64,000 bases of DNA, from contig NZ_CP114902.1 in assembly GCF_027497235.1 (NCBI RefSeq), forward strand, positions 6,226,001-6,290,000, in the 5' to 3' direction. The position numbers were made by a program, and so were the translations under genes. The number at the start of each line of letters is the position of its first letter. Position 1 is the stretch's first letter. The stretch is from Micromonospora sp. WMMD1128. GTDB taxonomy: Bacteria > Actinomycetota > Actinomycetes > Mycobacteriales > Micromonosporaceae. Positions 1 through 9,606 of this stretch are shown here, in pieces. The notes below the pieces were generated by a model, which saw nothing but the letters and a program-made list of their open reading frames with translations, did not search any database and was not told where the DNA came from.

Positions 1-638
1 CAGCCACGCTCCAGCCGGCCGAGCACGAGCGGGCGTACGCCGTGCGGGTCACGCGCCGCGTAGAGCGTCGACTCGTCCATGAAGACGAAGCTGAACGCGC
101 CACGCAGCTGCGGCAGCACCTCGAGCGCCGCCGCCTCGACCGACAGGTCGGGCCGGCTGGCCAACAGCATGGTGACGAGCGACGTGTCGTTGCTCGACCC
201 GTCGGAGTCCAGCCCGCGGGCGGACACCTCGCGTTGCAGGTCGGCGGTGTTGACCAGGTTGCCGTTGTGGGCCAGCGCGATCGTGGTGCCGGCACTCGTG
301 GCGCGGATCGTCGGCTGGGCGTTCTCCCAGGTCGAACCGCCAGTGGTCGAGTAGCGCGCGTGCCCGATCGCGACGTGCCCGCGCAGGCTGGCCAGGGTCG
401 GCTCGTCGAACACCTGGGCGACCAGGCCGAGATCCTTGTAGACCACGACGCCGGAGCCGTCGCTGACCGCGATGCCGGCGGCCTCCTGGCCGCGGTGCTG
501 GAGGGCGTAGAGCCCGAAGTAGGTCAGATTGGCGACTTCCTCCCCCGGGGCCCAGACGCCGAAGACGCCACACGCGTCCTGGGGGCCGGGTCGTTGGGGG
601 TCAAGGTCGTGGCTCAGCCGGCCATCGCCTCGGGGCAC
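1..638 (-). CDS. purF: Amidophosphoribosyltransferase, N-terminal part (runs off the left edge)
   Basis: First committed step of purine synthesis: PRPP plus glutamine gives phosphoribosylamine. The visible reading is the class II glutamine amidotransferase domain. It contains QDACGVFG with the catalytic Cys (codon 572-570), LQHRGQEAAGIA, GHARYSTTG and AHNGNLVN. The GTG at 638 is chosen because a GAGGGAG ribosome site lies about 7 nt upstream; an in-frame ATG at 653 is the alternative. A short leader precedes the Cys, so the active-site Cys is exposed by propeptide removal, as is usual for this family. The phosphoribosyltransferase half lies outside the window, so its integrity cannot be judged. 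Identification is firm. Confidence 0.95.
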   Translation of the reverse strand, partial: MPRGDGRLSHDLDPQRPGPQDACGVFGVWAPGEEVANLTYFGLYALQHRGQEAAGIAVSDGSGVVVYKDLGLVAQVFDEPTLASLRGHVAIGHARYSTTGGSTWENAQPTIRATSAGTTIALAHNGNLVNTADLQREVSARGLDSDGSSNDTSLVTMLLASRPDLSVEAAALEVLPQLRGAFSFVFMDESTLYAARDPHGVRPLVLGRLERG

Positions 639-806
639 CTGCCGCTCCCTCATGGTGGGGGTCTGGACTGGCCTGGCGGAGTCGGGGGGCAGCTCCGCAC
701 CGTGGGCCGGGACCGTCATCGGGCACCAGTGTACGCGAACAGATGTCGACACCGACAGTCACGAAACATCCGCCGAACGTCACCAGGTCCGACCGGGTCG
801 GCCCGG

Positions 807-1160
807 CTAAATCGGGAGGTACGCGGAAAGGTCGGCCCGGATCCCGGAGACCCGTACGCGACCCTCGGTGACCGCATCCGCCCAGCCGAGACGTCCGGTG
901 GCGAGCGCCAGCCAGGTCGCCGGATCCATCTCCACCACGTTCGGTGGGGTGCCACGGGTGTGTCGCGGCCCGGGCACGCACTGCACCGCGCCGTAAGGTG
1001 GAACGCGCACCTCCACCGATCGGCCGGGAGCGCGCTCCGTGAGGGCGGCCAAGAGCGTCCGGACCGCCGCCCGGAACACCGGCCGTTCGGGCGTACGCCC
1101 CTCATCAAGCGCCGTCACTGCGGCGAGCACCGACTCGGAATAAGCGTGCGGAGAGGACAC
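807..1160 (-). CDS. Sterol-carrier-family (SCP2-like) small protein
   Basis: A 117-residue cytoplasmic protein of the actinobacterial sterol carrier family often found next to purF. It contains [16 protein letters not shown], then [19 protein letters not shown], then a strand-rich end, [17 protein letters not shown]. This is the SCP2-like fold seen at the C-terminus of maleylpyruvate isomerase-type proteins. The GTG at 1160 ([10 protein letters not shown]) is preferred over an in-frame ATG at 1235, whose extra residues are Arg/Pro-rich and look non-coding. It is probably followed by purF at a gap of about 170 nt. The ligand is unknown. Confidence 0.75.
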   Translation of the reverse strand: MSSPHAYSESVLAAVTALDEGRTPERPVFRAAVRTLLAALTERAPGRSVEVRVPPYGAVQCVPGPRHTRGTPPNVVEMDPATWLALATGRLGWADAVTEGRVRVSGIRADLSAYLPI

Positions 1161-1320
1161 GACGGGACGATACGACCCGGCAGAAGGCCGCCTGACGCCG
1201 GCCCTGGGTAGAGATGATCCGGTCAGACAAGGCATAGTTGCCGACGGCGTAATTCGTACCGTGAGTGATCAACCCGGCCGGACCGGCCAGCGGGGAGATC
1301 AGACCCGGAAGGCGGTGGAC

Positions 1321-3702
1321 GTGTCCACACACCGACGTGCCTGGCAGCATCGGGCCGGTGTGGTCGTAGCGTTGGTCTTCGGCGCCCTGCTCACCGTCCC
1401 CGCCACACCCGCCCTCGCGGCAGATCCAGGCGTGCAGATCACCGGCTTGTCGACGGACTCGTTGACGAGTGGCCAGTCCACGAAGATGGCCTTCTCGGTC
1501 ACGAACAACAACGACGCTCCGGGGGTCTTCAGCATCACCGTCGACACCTTCGACGGGCTGAAGTGTCAAGGCCAGTGCCGCGTGCCGGCACAGACCATCC
1601 CGGGGAAGGAAAGCGCCACATTCGAGGTCACCCTCGTCGCCGACAACCTCGCGGAAGGCGCCAAGAAGTCCGGACAGGTCCGGGTGTCCGCCCGTGTCGG
1701 CGGCGAGCAGGGTGGGGACTCACGCGGCATCACCGTGAACGGTCCGGCTGCCCCGCAGCAGCCGGAGACCGTCAAGACGATCTCCGGCAAGGTGGTCACC
1801 TCCGAGGGCGAGCCGATCTCCGGCGCGCTCGTCATGCTGCGTGACAGCGCCAACAAGCAGCGCTCGACGGAGACGAACGGCAGCGGCAACTTCAGCTTCA
1901 GCGGCTCCGCGTCCCAACCGATCGCGCCGGGGCGGATCGACCTCGGCGCCTCCAAGGGGCAGGCCGAGCCCGGCACCAAGTCGATCAACGCCGCTGCCGG
2001 CCAGTCCGTCACCGGCCTGCGCATCAGCGTGGCGGTCAAGGCGTCGGCGAGCCCGAGCGCGACCCCGTCGGAGAGCGAGTCGGCCCAGCCGTCCGAGGAG
2101 GTCACCGAGGAGGACGCGGCGACCGACGCCCCCGCCTCCGACACGGCCGCCGCCCAGGAGCCGACCTCGAACGAGGACTCCGGCGGTTTCGGCTCCTGGC
2201 TGCTGATCCTGCTCGGCGGCCTCTTCGTCGCCGTCGGCGTGGGCACCATCGTGCTGCTCTACATGCGCCGCAAGAACGAGGACGGCGACGGCGACGGGCC
2301 GGGCGGGCCGATCGGTCCGGATGGCCCGGGCGGGGCCGCCGCGGCCGGCGCGATCCCCGCGGCCCGTGGCGCCTACCGGGGTGCGGACGACCAGACCCGG
2401 GTGGTCAACGGAATGGGCGCCGGTCCGACCCCGACCATGGTCGGCGGCGCCGCGATGAGCGAGGCGCCGACCATGCTCCAGCGGCCGGTCGTGGACGACG
2501 TCCCGCCGGACCCGTACGGCGCGCCGCCCGGCCCCACCTACGGCGTCGGCGCTGGGCAGGCCGGCTACGGCTACGGCGACGAGCCTTCCTCGGGCAGCGG
2601 CTACGGCACCGCCCCGGCCTCCGGCGCCGGCTACGGCAACGCTCCGTCCTCCGGCAGCGGCTACGGCACCGGCCCGTCCTCCGGCGCCGGCTACGGCAGC
2701 CCGGAGTACGCGGCCGGGGCGGGCGGCTACGCACCGGCGCAGGGCGGCGGATACGGCAACGAGCGCTTCGACGAGCCGACCGGCCGCTACGCCGGTGACA
2801 GCACCCGGTACGCGCCGGCCGCCGATCCCTACCCGACCAGCACGTACCAGCCGGAGCAGGACCGGGGTTACGGCCAGCCCACCCCTGGCCAGTACGGTCG
2901 GGGCCCGGAGCAGGGCGACGGCTACGGCGCGGCCGGTGGCTACGGCGCCGCGTCGGGCGGTTACGACGACAATCCCGGCGGCGGCTACGACGGCGGCCGG
3001 CAGCAGGCGGGCTACGGCGACGCGCCGACGGGCGGTTACGACGCCAACCCGAGCGGTGGCTACGGCACTCCTCCGGCCGGCGGCTACGACCCCAACCCGA
3101 CCGGCGGCTACGGCACCCCTCCGGGCGGCGGCTACGACCCCAACCCGACCGGCGGCTACGGCACCCCTCCGGCCGGCGGCTACGACCCCAAGCCAGGCGG
3201 CGGCTACGACCCCAACCCGACCGGCGGCTACGGCGCCGCCCCGGCGGCGGGCGGCTACGGCGACGGCCCGCGCTACGGCGACAGCCGAGCGGATGGCGGC
3301 TACGACAACGCGCCGGCGGGTGGCTACGACAACGCCGGTGGCGGTTACGCCGGCGGCCGGCAGCAAGGTGGCTACGGTGACGCGCCGGCCGGCGGTTACG
3401 ACGCCAACCCGGCGGGCGGCTACGACGGTCGCCAGCAGGGCGGTTACGACAGCGGTCAGGCCGGCGGCTACGGCGGTTACGACGGCGGTCAGCAGTCCGG
3501 CGGTTACGACCAGCGTGGCGGTTACGGCGACGGCTACGGCCAGTCGCCGCAGGGCGGATACGGCCAGGAGCCGCCGCAGCAGCGCGGTGGTGGCTACGAC
3601 AACCAGGCCGGCTATTCCAACGACCCGGCCCAGGCCGGTCGTGCCCGCCCGGACGGCCAGTCCGACCGGGGCGGACGGCGTCTCGACTGGCTGGACGACT
3701 GA
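1321..3702 (+). CDS. Single-span membrane protein with extracellular beta domains and a long Gly/Tyr-rich tail
   Basis: A 793-residue protein of unknown function. It has a signal peptide (about residues 1-33, ending ALA). A CARDB/Ig-like region follows to about 140, and then a carboxypeptidase-regulatory (CnaB-like) domain at about 150-225 (ISGKVVTSEGEPISGALVML). A Ser/Glu/Thr-rich stalk leads to one membrane helix at about 292-315, followed by RRKNEDGDGDG. The remaining 478 residues, predicted cytoplasmic, are dominated by GGYG, GGYD and GGYDPNPTGGYGTPP-type repeats and end RRLDWLDD. The start GTG follows GGAAGG at good spacing; an in-frame GTG at 1261 would only add a charged leader. A strong hairpin lies just downstream. 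The tail resembles low-complexity, phase-separating sequence, which is inference. Confidence 0.8.
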   Translation: MSTHRRAWQHRAGVVVALVFGALLTVPATPALAADPGVQITGLSTDSLTSGQSTKMAFSVTNNNDAPGVFSITVDTFDGLKCQGQCRVPAQTIPGKESATFEVTLVADNLAEGAKKSGQVRVSARVGGEQGGDSRGITVNGPAAPQQPETVKTISGKVVTSEGEPISGALVMLRDSANKQRSTETNGSGNFSFSGSASQPIAPGRIDLGASKGQAEPGTKSINAAAGQSVTGLRISVAVKASASPSATPSESESAQPSEEVTEEDAATDAPASDTAAAQEPTSNEDSGGFGSWLLILLGGLFVAVGVGTIVLLYMRRKNEDGDGDGPGGPIGPDGPGGAAAAGAIPAARGAYRGADDQTRVVNGMGAGPTPTMVGGAAMSEAPTMLQRPVVDDVPPDPYGAPPGPTYGVGAGQAGYGYGDEPSSGSGYGTAPASGAGYGNAPSSGSGYGTGPSSGAGYGSPEYAAGAGGYAPAQGGGYGNERFDEPTGRYAGDSTRYAPAADPYPTSTYQPEQDRGYGQPTPGQYGRGPEQGDGYGAAGGYGAASGGYDDNPGGGYDGGRQQAGYGDAPTGGYDANPSGGYGTPPAGGYDPNPTGGYGTPPGGGYDPNPTGGYGTPPAGGYDPKPGGGYDPNPTGGYGAAPAAGGYGDGPRYGDSRADGGYDNAPAGGYDNAGGGYAGGRQQGGYGDAPAGGYDANPAGGYDGRQQGGYDSGQAGGYGGYDGGQQSGGYDQRGGYGDGYGQSPQGGYGQEPPQQRGGGYDNQAGYSNDPAQAGRARPDGQSDRGGRRLDWLDD

Positions 3703-3713
3703 CCCTCACCTGC

Positions 3714-3755
3714 ACGACGATGGCCGCCCCGCAATCACGGGGCGGCCATCGTCGT
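3714..3755. terminator. Bidirectional hairpin terminator
   Basis: A perfect 18-bp stem, 3714-3731 pairing with 3738-3755, with a 6-nt loop. It lies between the convergent Gly/Tyr-rich gene and the GNAT gene, touching the GNAT stop codon. Confidence 0.85.
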
Positions 3756-4309
3756 CAGGCACCCGGTTCGGCGTAAGCGGGCTGCCTGATCAGGACCATG
3801 AATCTTGGCGCGTCATCCCAGGCCGGAGTCAGATGAGTGACGTGCCGCCACCCCCAGGAGTCGTAGACGCGTCGAGCGACGCTGTTCTCCGGATCCACCA
3901 GAAGGGTGGCGCGGTCCTCCGCGCGGCGGCTTAGAAGTTGGTCGTGCAGCGCTCGCGCCACGCCTTGCCGCCGCCACTGCGGTTGCACGAGCAGTTCGCT
4001 GATGGCGAAGGTACGTCGTCCCGTCTCCGTGACGAACCCGGACGGAATGGGTTGTTCGATTCCCGCCCACCACCCGGTCTCGGCGGGCAGGGGAAAGCCG
4101 TAGATGTACCCGGCCAGTCTCCCGCCGGCCATGGCGGTGACCAGGCTCCATCCGTCGCGTGACATGTGGGCGGCGAGCTGGCGTCGGTAACGGTCCTCGC
4201 TGTGGAACTCGCCGCCGCCCACGTACACCTGAAGGTATAGGGCGACGAGGTCGTCGACGAGCGGGGCCGCCTCGACCGCGGTGTGGTGACGCAGGTCCAG
4301 TCCCCCCAC
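3755..4309 (-). CDS. GNAT-family N-acetyltransferase
   Basis: A 184-residue acetyl-CoA-dependent acyltransferase; the substrate is not predictable. Acetyltransferase motif A is visible as ISELLVQPQWRRQGVARALH, including the Q/RxxGxA pyrophosphate-binding turn. It is followed by LLVDPENSVARRVYDSWGW, the usual C-terminal strand and helix. The GTG start at 4309 overlaps the TAG stop of the upstream regulator by one base (TAGTG), which implies translational coupling. Longer in-frame readings into the regulator gene are unlikely. It may act on a target related to the regulator's signal, but nothing in the sequence identifies it. Confidence 0.8.
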   Translation of the reverse strand: MGGLDLRHHTAVEAAPLVDDLVALYLQVYVGGGEFHSEDRYRRQLAAHMSRDGWSLVTAMAGGRLAGYIYGFPLPAETGWWAGIEQPIPSGFVTETGRRTFAISELLVQPQWRRQGVARALHDQLLSRRAEDRATLLVDPENSVARRVYDSWGWRHVTHLTPAWDDAPRFMVLIRQPAYAEPGA

Positions 4310-5826
4310 TACCGGCTCACCACCTGGTCGTAGGCGTCGATGAACCCGCGGCTCGTGGCGGTCGGTCGCTGGGCCTGCCCCAGGCTCGACCTGACCTGGG
4401 CGAGGTGGCGCCAAACCCGCCCGGAACCCACCTGGTCCAGCTCGGGCAGGACGTCCATTGCCGTACGCGCGGCCTCGTTGACGTCGCCGAGCCGGCACTG
4501 CGCGTCGGCGAGCTGAACCGTGTAGTAGATCCGGTTCCGGCGCAACGCCGGTGGGATGTTCTCAGTGATCGCGCGGAACGCGTCCGCGGCACGATCAGCC
4601 CGGCCCATCGCGAGGTACGACAGCCCTTCGATGCCCTGGACCTCCTGTGCGGTGACGAAGTGGAGAAATGGCATGTCGTCCTCGCTGGCGCCGCGCTCGA
4701 ACTCGCGGCGAGCCTTGGTCATCGCCCGGCTGAAGCCGCCCGCATCCCCCAGTGCCGCGTACGTGCTCGCGGTGCGCAGGTGGAGCAAGGTCGCCAACCT
4801 CGGCGTGCCCCACCCGGCCGAGGCACGCACCGCCGCTTCCGCGCTGTGCAACGACTCGCCGGGGTGGTCGTCCCGAACGAGCAACGCGAGCTGAGCGAAG
4901 GCGCGGACCTCCATGCGCGGATCGTCAGCGATGCGGGCCCGGGTGATCGCCTCGTTGAGGTACGGCCGCGCCAGCGGCCGACGATCGGAGTCGATGGCCA
5001 GCCAGGCGGTCTCTATCGCCAGGTCGGCCAGCGCGGTCTGCAGGGCGTCGCCGACCTCCCGGCTGTAGGTGGCCGTTGTCGCCCACGAAGACAGGCGTGA
5101 ATGGATCCGGACGGCGATGTCGTAGAGCTGATCGGCGCCCGCGACCGCGTCGGCCTGGCGGAGTTGCTCCACCAACGAGCCGGCGTAGCGTACCTGTTCC
5201 ATGCCGACGCTCCGAGGTGCGTCGACCGGGCCGGAAAGCAGGTCGTGGAAGCCCGTCGCGGCGATGCCGGCAAGTGCGGCCAGGGCGTGAAACTGTCGGC
5301 GGTCCGTGGTGCCACCTCCTCGCTCCGATGCCGGTGTCGCGGCATCCGCCGGGATCGGCGGGTTCGCCGTCCCGGCTGTCTCCAGGGTTGCGACCGGCTC
5401 GTGGTCCGGTCGCTCGGCATCCGTGCTCTGCATGGCGGATGGCTGGTCGGGCAGGCTGAACCACAGGTACGGCGACGGAATCCGGAGCAGCCGCGCCCAG
5501 TGGATGAGGCGATCCAGGTGAACGATCGGCGGCCCGTTCTCCACCCGGCTCAACTGCGCCTGCGTGATCCCCAGCCACCCCGCCACCGCGCTCTGCGGCA
5601 GTGGGCTCCTCCCCTGGTAGGGGTGATTCCGATACGCGCGAATCGCCCGACCGAGATGCCGTCCGGCCAGCGCCGCCCGTACCGGCTCGTGCTCCCAGAA
5701 GGACGCCGGCACCACCGGCGGGGCGCTCAACCGGTCCCGTTCGGCGGCCTGGCAGGGCGCGCAGCGTCCACTGTCGTTGTCGCGAGCCAGGCGTCCGCCG
5801 CAGCGGGGGCAGTTGGCGTGTGTCAC
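4309..5826 (-). CDS. XRE-family regulator with N-terminal zinc ribbon and TPR-like C-terminal region
   Basis: A 505-residue regulator. Residues 5-28 contain two Cys pairs (CPRCGG...CAPCQ) that look like a zinc ribbon. A helix-turn-helix of the Cro/CI type follows at about 75-105 (QSAVAGWLGITQAQLSRVENG). The remaining region is alpha-helical and Ala/Leu-rich, typical of the tetratricopeptide sensor regions in actinobacterial XRE regulators. Start is GTG at 5826. It is coupled to the acetyltransferase downstream. The upstream 238 nt contain an imperfect palindromic repeat and possibly the promoter. The ligand and targets are unknown. Confidence 0.8.
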   Translation of the reverse strand: MTHANCPRCGGRLARDNDSGRCAPCQAAERDRLSAPPVVPASFWEHEPVRAALAGRHLGRAIRAYRNHPYQGRSPLPQSAVAGWLGITQAQLSRVENGPPIVHLDRLIHWARLLRIPSPYLWFSLPDQPSAMQSTDAERPDHEPVATLETAGTANPPIPADAATPASERGGGTTDRRQFHALAALAGIAATGFHDLLSGPVDAPRSVGMEQVRYAGSLVEQLRQADAVAGADQLYDIAVRIHSRLSSWATTATYSREVGDALQTALADLAIETAWLAIDSDRRPLARPYLNEAITRARIADDPRMEVRAFAQLALLVRDDHPGESLHSAEAAVRASAGWGTPRLATLLHLRTASTYAALGDAGGFSRAMTKARREFERGASEDDMPFLHFVTAQEVQGIEGLSYLAMGRADRAADAFRAITENIPPALRRNRIYYTVQLADAQCRLGDVNEAARTAMDVLPELDQVGSGRVWRHLAQVRSSLGQAQRPTATSRGFIDAYDQVVSR

Positions 5827-5947
5827 CGGCGACCTCGCTCCGGGCGAGTGGCTAAGTCAGAAATCGAGCCTAACCATTCAAGCCGCTCAACGGCGTCACG
5901 GTATGCGTTCCGCGCATACCCGCATTTTCGTTGTCGCCCGTCCACGC

Positions 5948-6019
5948 CGATCTTGGGGTTGTGGCACCTCCGATACCGGCCCGAGCCCGACATTTTCTGG
6001 CACCACAAGTCCAAGATCG
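5948..6019. repeat. Imperfect palindromic repeat, family C (single copy here)
   Basis: Arms of 21 nt, 5948-5968 and 5999-6019, match with about four mismatches when folded (CGATCTTGG then TTGTGG in both arms), around a 30-nt centre. It fills much of the intergenic space between the XRE gene start and the ComB-like gene end. Only one copy was found in the window. It could be a REP-like element or an RNA hairpin. Confidence 0.7.
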
Positions 6020-6064
6020 ACGATGCTGCCCGCAGAACGGACGGACCTGGGGTGCGGGCGGCGC

Positions 6065-6844
6065 TCAGGCGGCGGTGAAGTAGCCCTGACGGAGCACCGG
6101 CACCACGGCGGAGACACCGACCTCGACGGCGACCTCGACGTCGGAGGCGAAACCACCCTCGGCCAGTTCCCGGCCGGAGACGCAACCCCGGACCGCCGCC
6201 GGGACGTCGGGTGTGCTGGCCAACGCGGCAAGCGCCACGGCCGCCTCCACCGAGAGCCCACCGGGCACCCCGGCCAGCGCGTCCAGCACGAGGGCCGCCC
6301 CGAGTTGATCCTCCACACAGGGACGCAGCGACCCGTCGGGCCAGCGCTCCCCGGCGGCCACCACGCCCACCGGGGCGTCGCTCGCGCCGTACCCCTGATG
6401 GCGCAGCCATCGCCCGACGGCGCGTGCGTTGCGCAGGCACGCCGCGACCACGGGCGTGCCGGTGGCGCTCGCCGCGGCGCTGATCGCCGAGCCGTTCGGC
6501 GACGGCAGCACCAGATCGGCGGCGACCGGCGCGGCTCGCAGCGCCGCCGGGGAGAGCGACCACGGATGCTCCGGCGTCGTCTTCCGACGCCCCACCGCGG
6601 CGACGGCCCCGACCCGGCGGGCGTATTCCGCGGCCTGATCGCCCCAGGGGAACGGATGCACCCGGGAGCCACGGCTCACCGCCACCTCCACGGCGGTGGT
6701 GAACGAGAGCACGTCCACCACCACCAGGGCGGCGCAGACCCGGCCGAGTTCCGCCGCCCCGGTCAACCCCCAGTCGAACCGGGCGCCGGCCCCGGGTTGG
6801 GCGAAGACGGCCAAGGCCAGGGCCTCAGCGCTGGTCCGGCTCAC
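6065..6844 (-). CDS. 2-phosphosulfolactate phosphatase family protein (ComB-like)
   Basis: A 259-residue protein of the ComB family. Visible features are [19 protein letters not shown] near the N-terminus, then [26 protein letters not shown], and a helical C-terminal half. Archaeal ComB hydrolyses 2-phosphosulfolactate in coenzyme M synthesis. Actinobacteria lack that pathway, so the substrate here is unknown. The GTG at 6844 overlaps the 3' end of purL by 20 nt in another frame, so the gene is probably the last of the purS-purQ-purL operon. A longer in-frame extension upstream lies wholly within purL and is rejected. Confidence 0.8.
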   Translation of the reverse strand: MSRTSAEALALAVFAQPGAGARFDWGLTGAAELGRVCAALVVVDVLSFTTAVEVAVSRGSRVHPFPWGDQAAEYARRVGAVAAVGRRKTTPEHPWSLSPAALRAAPVAADLVLPSPNGSAISAAASATGTPVVAACLRNARAVGRWLRHQGYGASDAPVGVVAAGERWPDGSLRPCVEDQLGAALVLDALAGVPGGLSVEAAVALAALASTPDVPAAVRGCVSGRELAEGGFASDVEVAVEVGVSAVVPVLRQGYFTAA

Positions 6845-9542
6845 CGGAAGCGGGGCGGTCGGCGTCCGGGGCGGACTCCGCCTCGGGCGTACCCGCGTCC
6901 CCGGCCGGAGCGTCGCCGGCCGACGCCGCTCCGGTCGCCGCCGGAACGGATCCATCGGTCGCCGCCTCGGCCCCGGCCTGAGCCGGCCCGTCCGTGGCCT
7001 CAGCCGGGGTCGGTTCACCAGGCGCTTCGGCCTCCGGACCGGTCTTGGCGATCGGCTCCGCGTCGACCTGGGCCGGGTCCACCCCGACCGGCTGCTCGGC
7101 GTTCGCCGGCAGCACGGTGGTGGTGCCGGTACGGGTCGCCGCCACCTCCACCCGCGCCGCCTCGGCGTCGCCGAAGAGACGCGGCAGCGTCGCGCCGTGC
7201 ACCTCGCGCAGCTCGTTCAGGTCGATCCGGAACTGGCCGCGCACCTCAAGTGCCCCGCCGGTCGGGTCGGTGACGCCGATGACCTCCCACGGCACTCCCC
7301 GCTCGGCGCAGAGGGCGGTGAACGCCTTCTCGTGCCCGCGCGGCACCGACACCAGCACCCGGCCGGCCGACTCACTGAACAGGAAGACGAACGGCATCGA
7401 GCCCTCGGCGAAGTGCTCCGGCAGCGCGATCTGCGCGCCGACGCCACGGCGCAGGGTGGACTCGACCAGGCTCTGCGCCAGCCCACCGTCGGAGAGGTCG
7501 TGCGCCGAGCTGAGGTGCCCGACCCGGGCCGCCTCGGCCAGCAGCTCGGCGAGCTGCCGCTCCCGGGCCAGGTCCACCTGCGGCGGGATGCCGCCCAGGT
7601 GCTCGTGGGTCACCCAGGCCCACTCGGAGCCGGAAAGCTCGACGTGCGTCTCCCCCAGCAGGAAGAGCTGGTCGTGGTCGCCGGCCGGGCGGGGCACGAA
7701 GCCCATCGGCACCCGCTCGGCGACGTCGTCGAGCACGCCCAGCACGCCGACCACCGGGGTCGGGTGGATGGCCGCCGCGCCAGTCTGGTTGTAGAAGCTG
7801 ACGTTGCCGCCGGTGACCGGGATGCCCAGCTCCAGGCAGCCGTCCGCCAGGCCGCGCACGGCCTCGGCGAACTGCCACATCACGCCCGGGTCCTCCGGCG
7901 AGCCGAAGTTGAGGCAGTTGGTCACCGCGATCGGCTTCGCGCCGGTCACCGCCACGTTCCGGTACGCCTCGGCCAGCGCCAGCTTCGTCCCCTGGTAGGG
8001 GTCGAGGCGGGCGTACCGCCCGTTGCCGTCGACGGAGAGGGCCACACCCAGTCCGGTCCGCTCGTCGATCCGGATCACGCCCGAATCCTCCGGCTGGGCG
8101 AGCACGGTGTTGCCGAGCACGTAGCGGTCGTACTGCTCGGTGACCCAGGTCTTGTCGGCCAGGTTCGGCGAGGCGATCATGCGCAGCAGGGTCTCCCGGA
8201 GCGCGTCCGGGGTGCCCGGCCGGGGCAGCGTTTCGGCCCGGTCGGCCTGGAGCAGGATCAGGTCGGCCGGCTCACGCATCGGGCGGGCGTAGACCGGGCC
8301 GTCGTCGACGAGCGAACCCGGCGGTACGTCGACCACGAGCTGGTCGCGCCAGGTGATGACCAGCCGACCCGGCCGGCCGTCCGGCGACGGCGCGGTGACC
8401 TCGCCGATGGCGGTGGCCCAGACGCCCCACTTCTCGGCGGTCTTGAGCACCGCCTCCAGCTTCTCCGGCGTGACCACCAGCAGCATCCGCTCCTGGGACT
8501 CGCTCGCCAGGATCTCGTGCGGCTCCATCGACGGCTCGCGCAGCGGCACCCGCTCCAACCAGACCCGCATGCCGGTGCCGGCGGAGGCGGCGGTCTCGGT
8601 GAGGGCGCAGGTCAGGCCGGCGCCGCCGAGGTCCTGGATGCCGACCACCAGCTCGGCGTCGTACAGCTCCAGGCACGCCTCGATGAGCAGCTTCTCCATG
8701 AACGGGTCGCCCACCTGCACGGACGGGCGGCGCTGCTCGCTGCCCTCGTCGAAGGTGGCGCTGGCCAGCACGGACACGCCGCCGATGCCGTCCCGGCCGG
8801 TCTTGGCGCCGAGCAGCACCACGACGTTGCCGGGGCCGGTGGCGTCCTTCTTCTGGAGCCGGTCGACCGGCAGTACGCCCAGGCAGAGCGCGTTGAGCAG
8901 CGGGTTGCCCTGGTAGCAGGGGTCGAAGACCAGCTCGCCGCCGATGTTGGGCAGGCCGAGGCAGTTGCCGTAGCCGCCGACGCCGGCCACCACGCCGGGC
9001 AGCACGCGCGCGGTGTCCGGGTGGTCGGCCGCGCCGAAGCGCAGCGGGTCCATCACGGCCACCGGGCGAGCGCCCATGGCGAGGATGTCGCGGACGATGC
9101 CGCCGACGCCGGTCGCCGCGCCCTGGTACGGCTCGACGAAGCTCGGGTGGTTGTGCGACTCGACCTTGAAGGTGACCGCCAGCTCGTCGGAGACCCGGAC
9201 CACGCCGGCGTTCTCCCCGATGCCGGCGAGCAGCCGATCGCTCGGCGGCGCCTTCTCGCCGAACTGGCGCAGGTGCACCTTGCTCGACTTGTAGGAGCAG
9301 TGCTCGCTCCACATGATCGAATACATGGCCAGCTCGGCCTGGGTGGGCCGGCGGCCGAGGATGTGCCGGATCCGGTCGTACTCGTCGTCGCGGAGGCCAA
9401 GCTCGGCGTACGGCTGAAGCTCTTCCGGCGTGCCGCCGGCCCGCTGCACGGTGTCCACGCCCGGCGCCCAGTCGTCGGTCGGGCCGGCCTGCGGCACCAC
9501 GCCCTGCGCCTGGGGCAGGGTCGGATCCGGATGGGTGGTCAT
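6825..9542 (-). CDS. purL: Phosphoribosylformylglycinamidine synthase, synthetase subunit
   Basis: ATP-dependent conversion of FGAR to FGAM in purine synthesis, working with PurQ and PurS. The 905-residue protein has the small PurL architecture: [12 protein letters not shown] near the N-terminus, [10 protein letters not shown], a first AIRS-like half ([24 protein letters not shown]), and a second half with [25 protein letters not shown] and [14 protein letters not shown]. The ATG at 9542 starts [14 protein letters not shown]. After the conserved core (near residue 791) there is an unusual tail of about 114 residues rich in Ala, Glu, Pro and Asp. purQ lies 64 nt upstream. Confidence 0.97.
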   Translation of the reverse strand: MTTHPDPTLPQAQGVVPQAGPTDDWAPGVDTVQRAGGTPEELQPYAELGLRDDEYDRIRHILGRRPTQAELAMYSIMWSEHCSYKSSKVHLRQFGEKAPPSDRLLAGIGENAGVVRVSDELAVTFKVESHNHPSFVEPYQGAATGVGGIVRDILAMGARPVAVMDPLRFGAADHPDTARVLPGVVAGVGGYGNCLGLPNIGGELVFDPCYQGNPLLNALCLGVLPVDRLQKKDATGPGNVVVLLGAKTGRDGIGGVSVLASATFDEGSEQRRPSVQVGDPFMEKLLIEACLELYDAELVVGIQDLGGAGLTCALTETAASAGTGMRVWLERVPLREPSMEPHEILASESQERMLLVVTPEKLEAVLKTAEKWGVWATAIGEVTAPSPDGRPGRLVITWRDQLVVDVPPGSLVDDGPVYARPMREPADLILLQADRAETLPRPGTPDALRETLLRMIASPNLADKTWVTEQYDRYVLGNTVLAQPEDSGVIRIDERTGLGVALSVDGNGRYARLDPYQGTKLALAEAYRNVAVTGAKPIAVTNCLNFGSPEDPGVMWQFAEAVRGLADGCLELGIPVTGGNVSFYNQTGAAAIHPTPVVGVLGVLDDVAERVPMGFVPRPAGDHDQLFLLGETHVELSGSEWAWVTHEHLGGIPPQVDLARERQLAELLAEAARVGHLSSAHDLSDGGLAQSLVESTLRRGVGAQIALPEHFAEGSMPFVFLFSESAGRVLVSVPRGHEKAFTALCAERGVPWEVIGVTDPTGGALEVRGQFRIDLNELREVHGATLPRLFGDAEAARVEVAATRTGTTTVLPANAEQPVGVDPAQVDAEPIAKTGPEAEAPGEPTPAEATDGPAQAGAEAATDGSVPAATGAASAGDAPAGDAGTPEAESAPDADRPASGEPDQR

Positions 9543-9606
9543 GACGTCTCCTTGCTGCGCTCGCCGCCGCGACGGCGGGTGAGCCGACCGATGGTGCCGG
9601 CCATCA

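Noticed and set aside
1720..3366. Open frame of 548 codons opposite the Gly/Tyr-rich gene
   Set aside because: Val/Ala/Arg low-complexity sequence that merely reflects the antisense of the GGY repeats.
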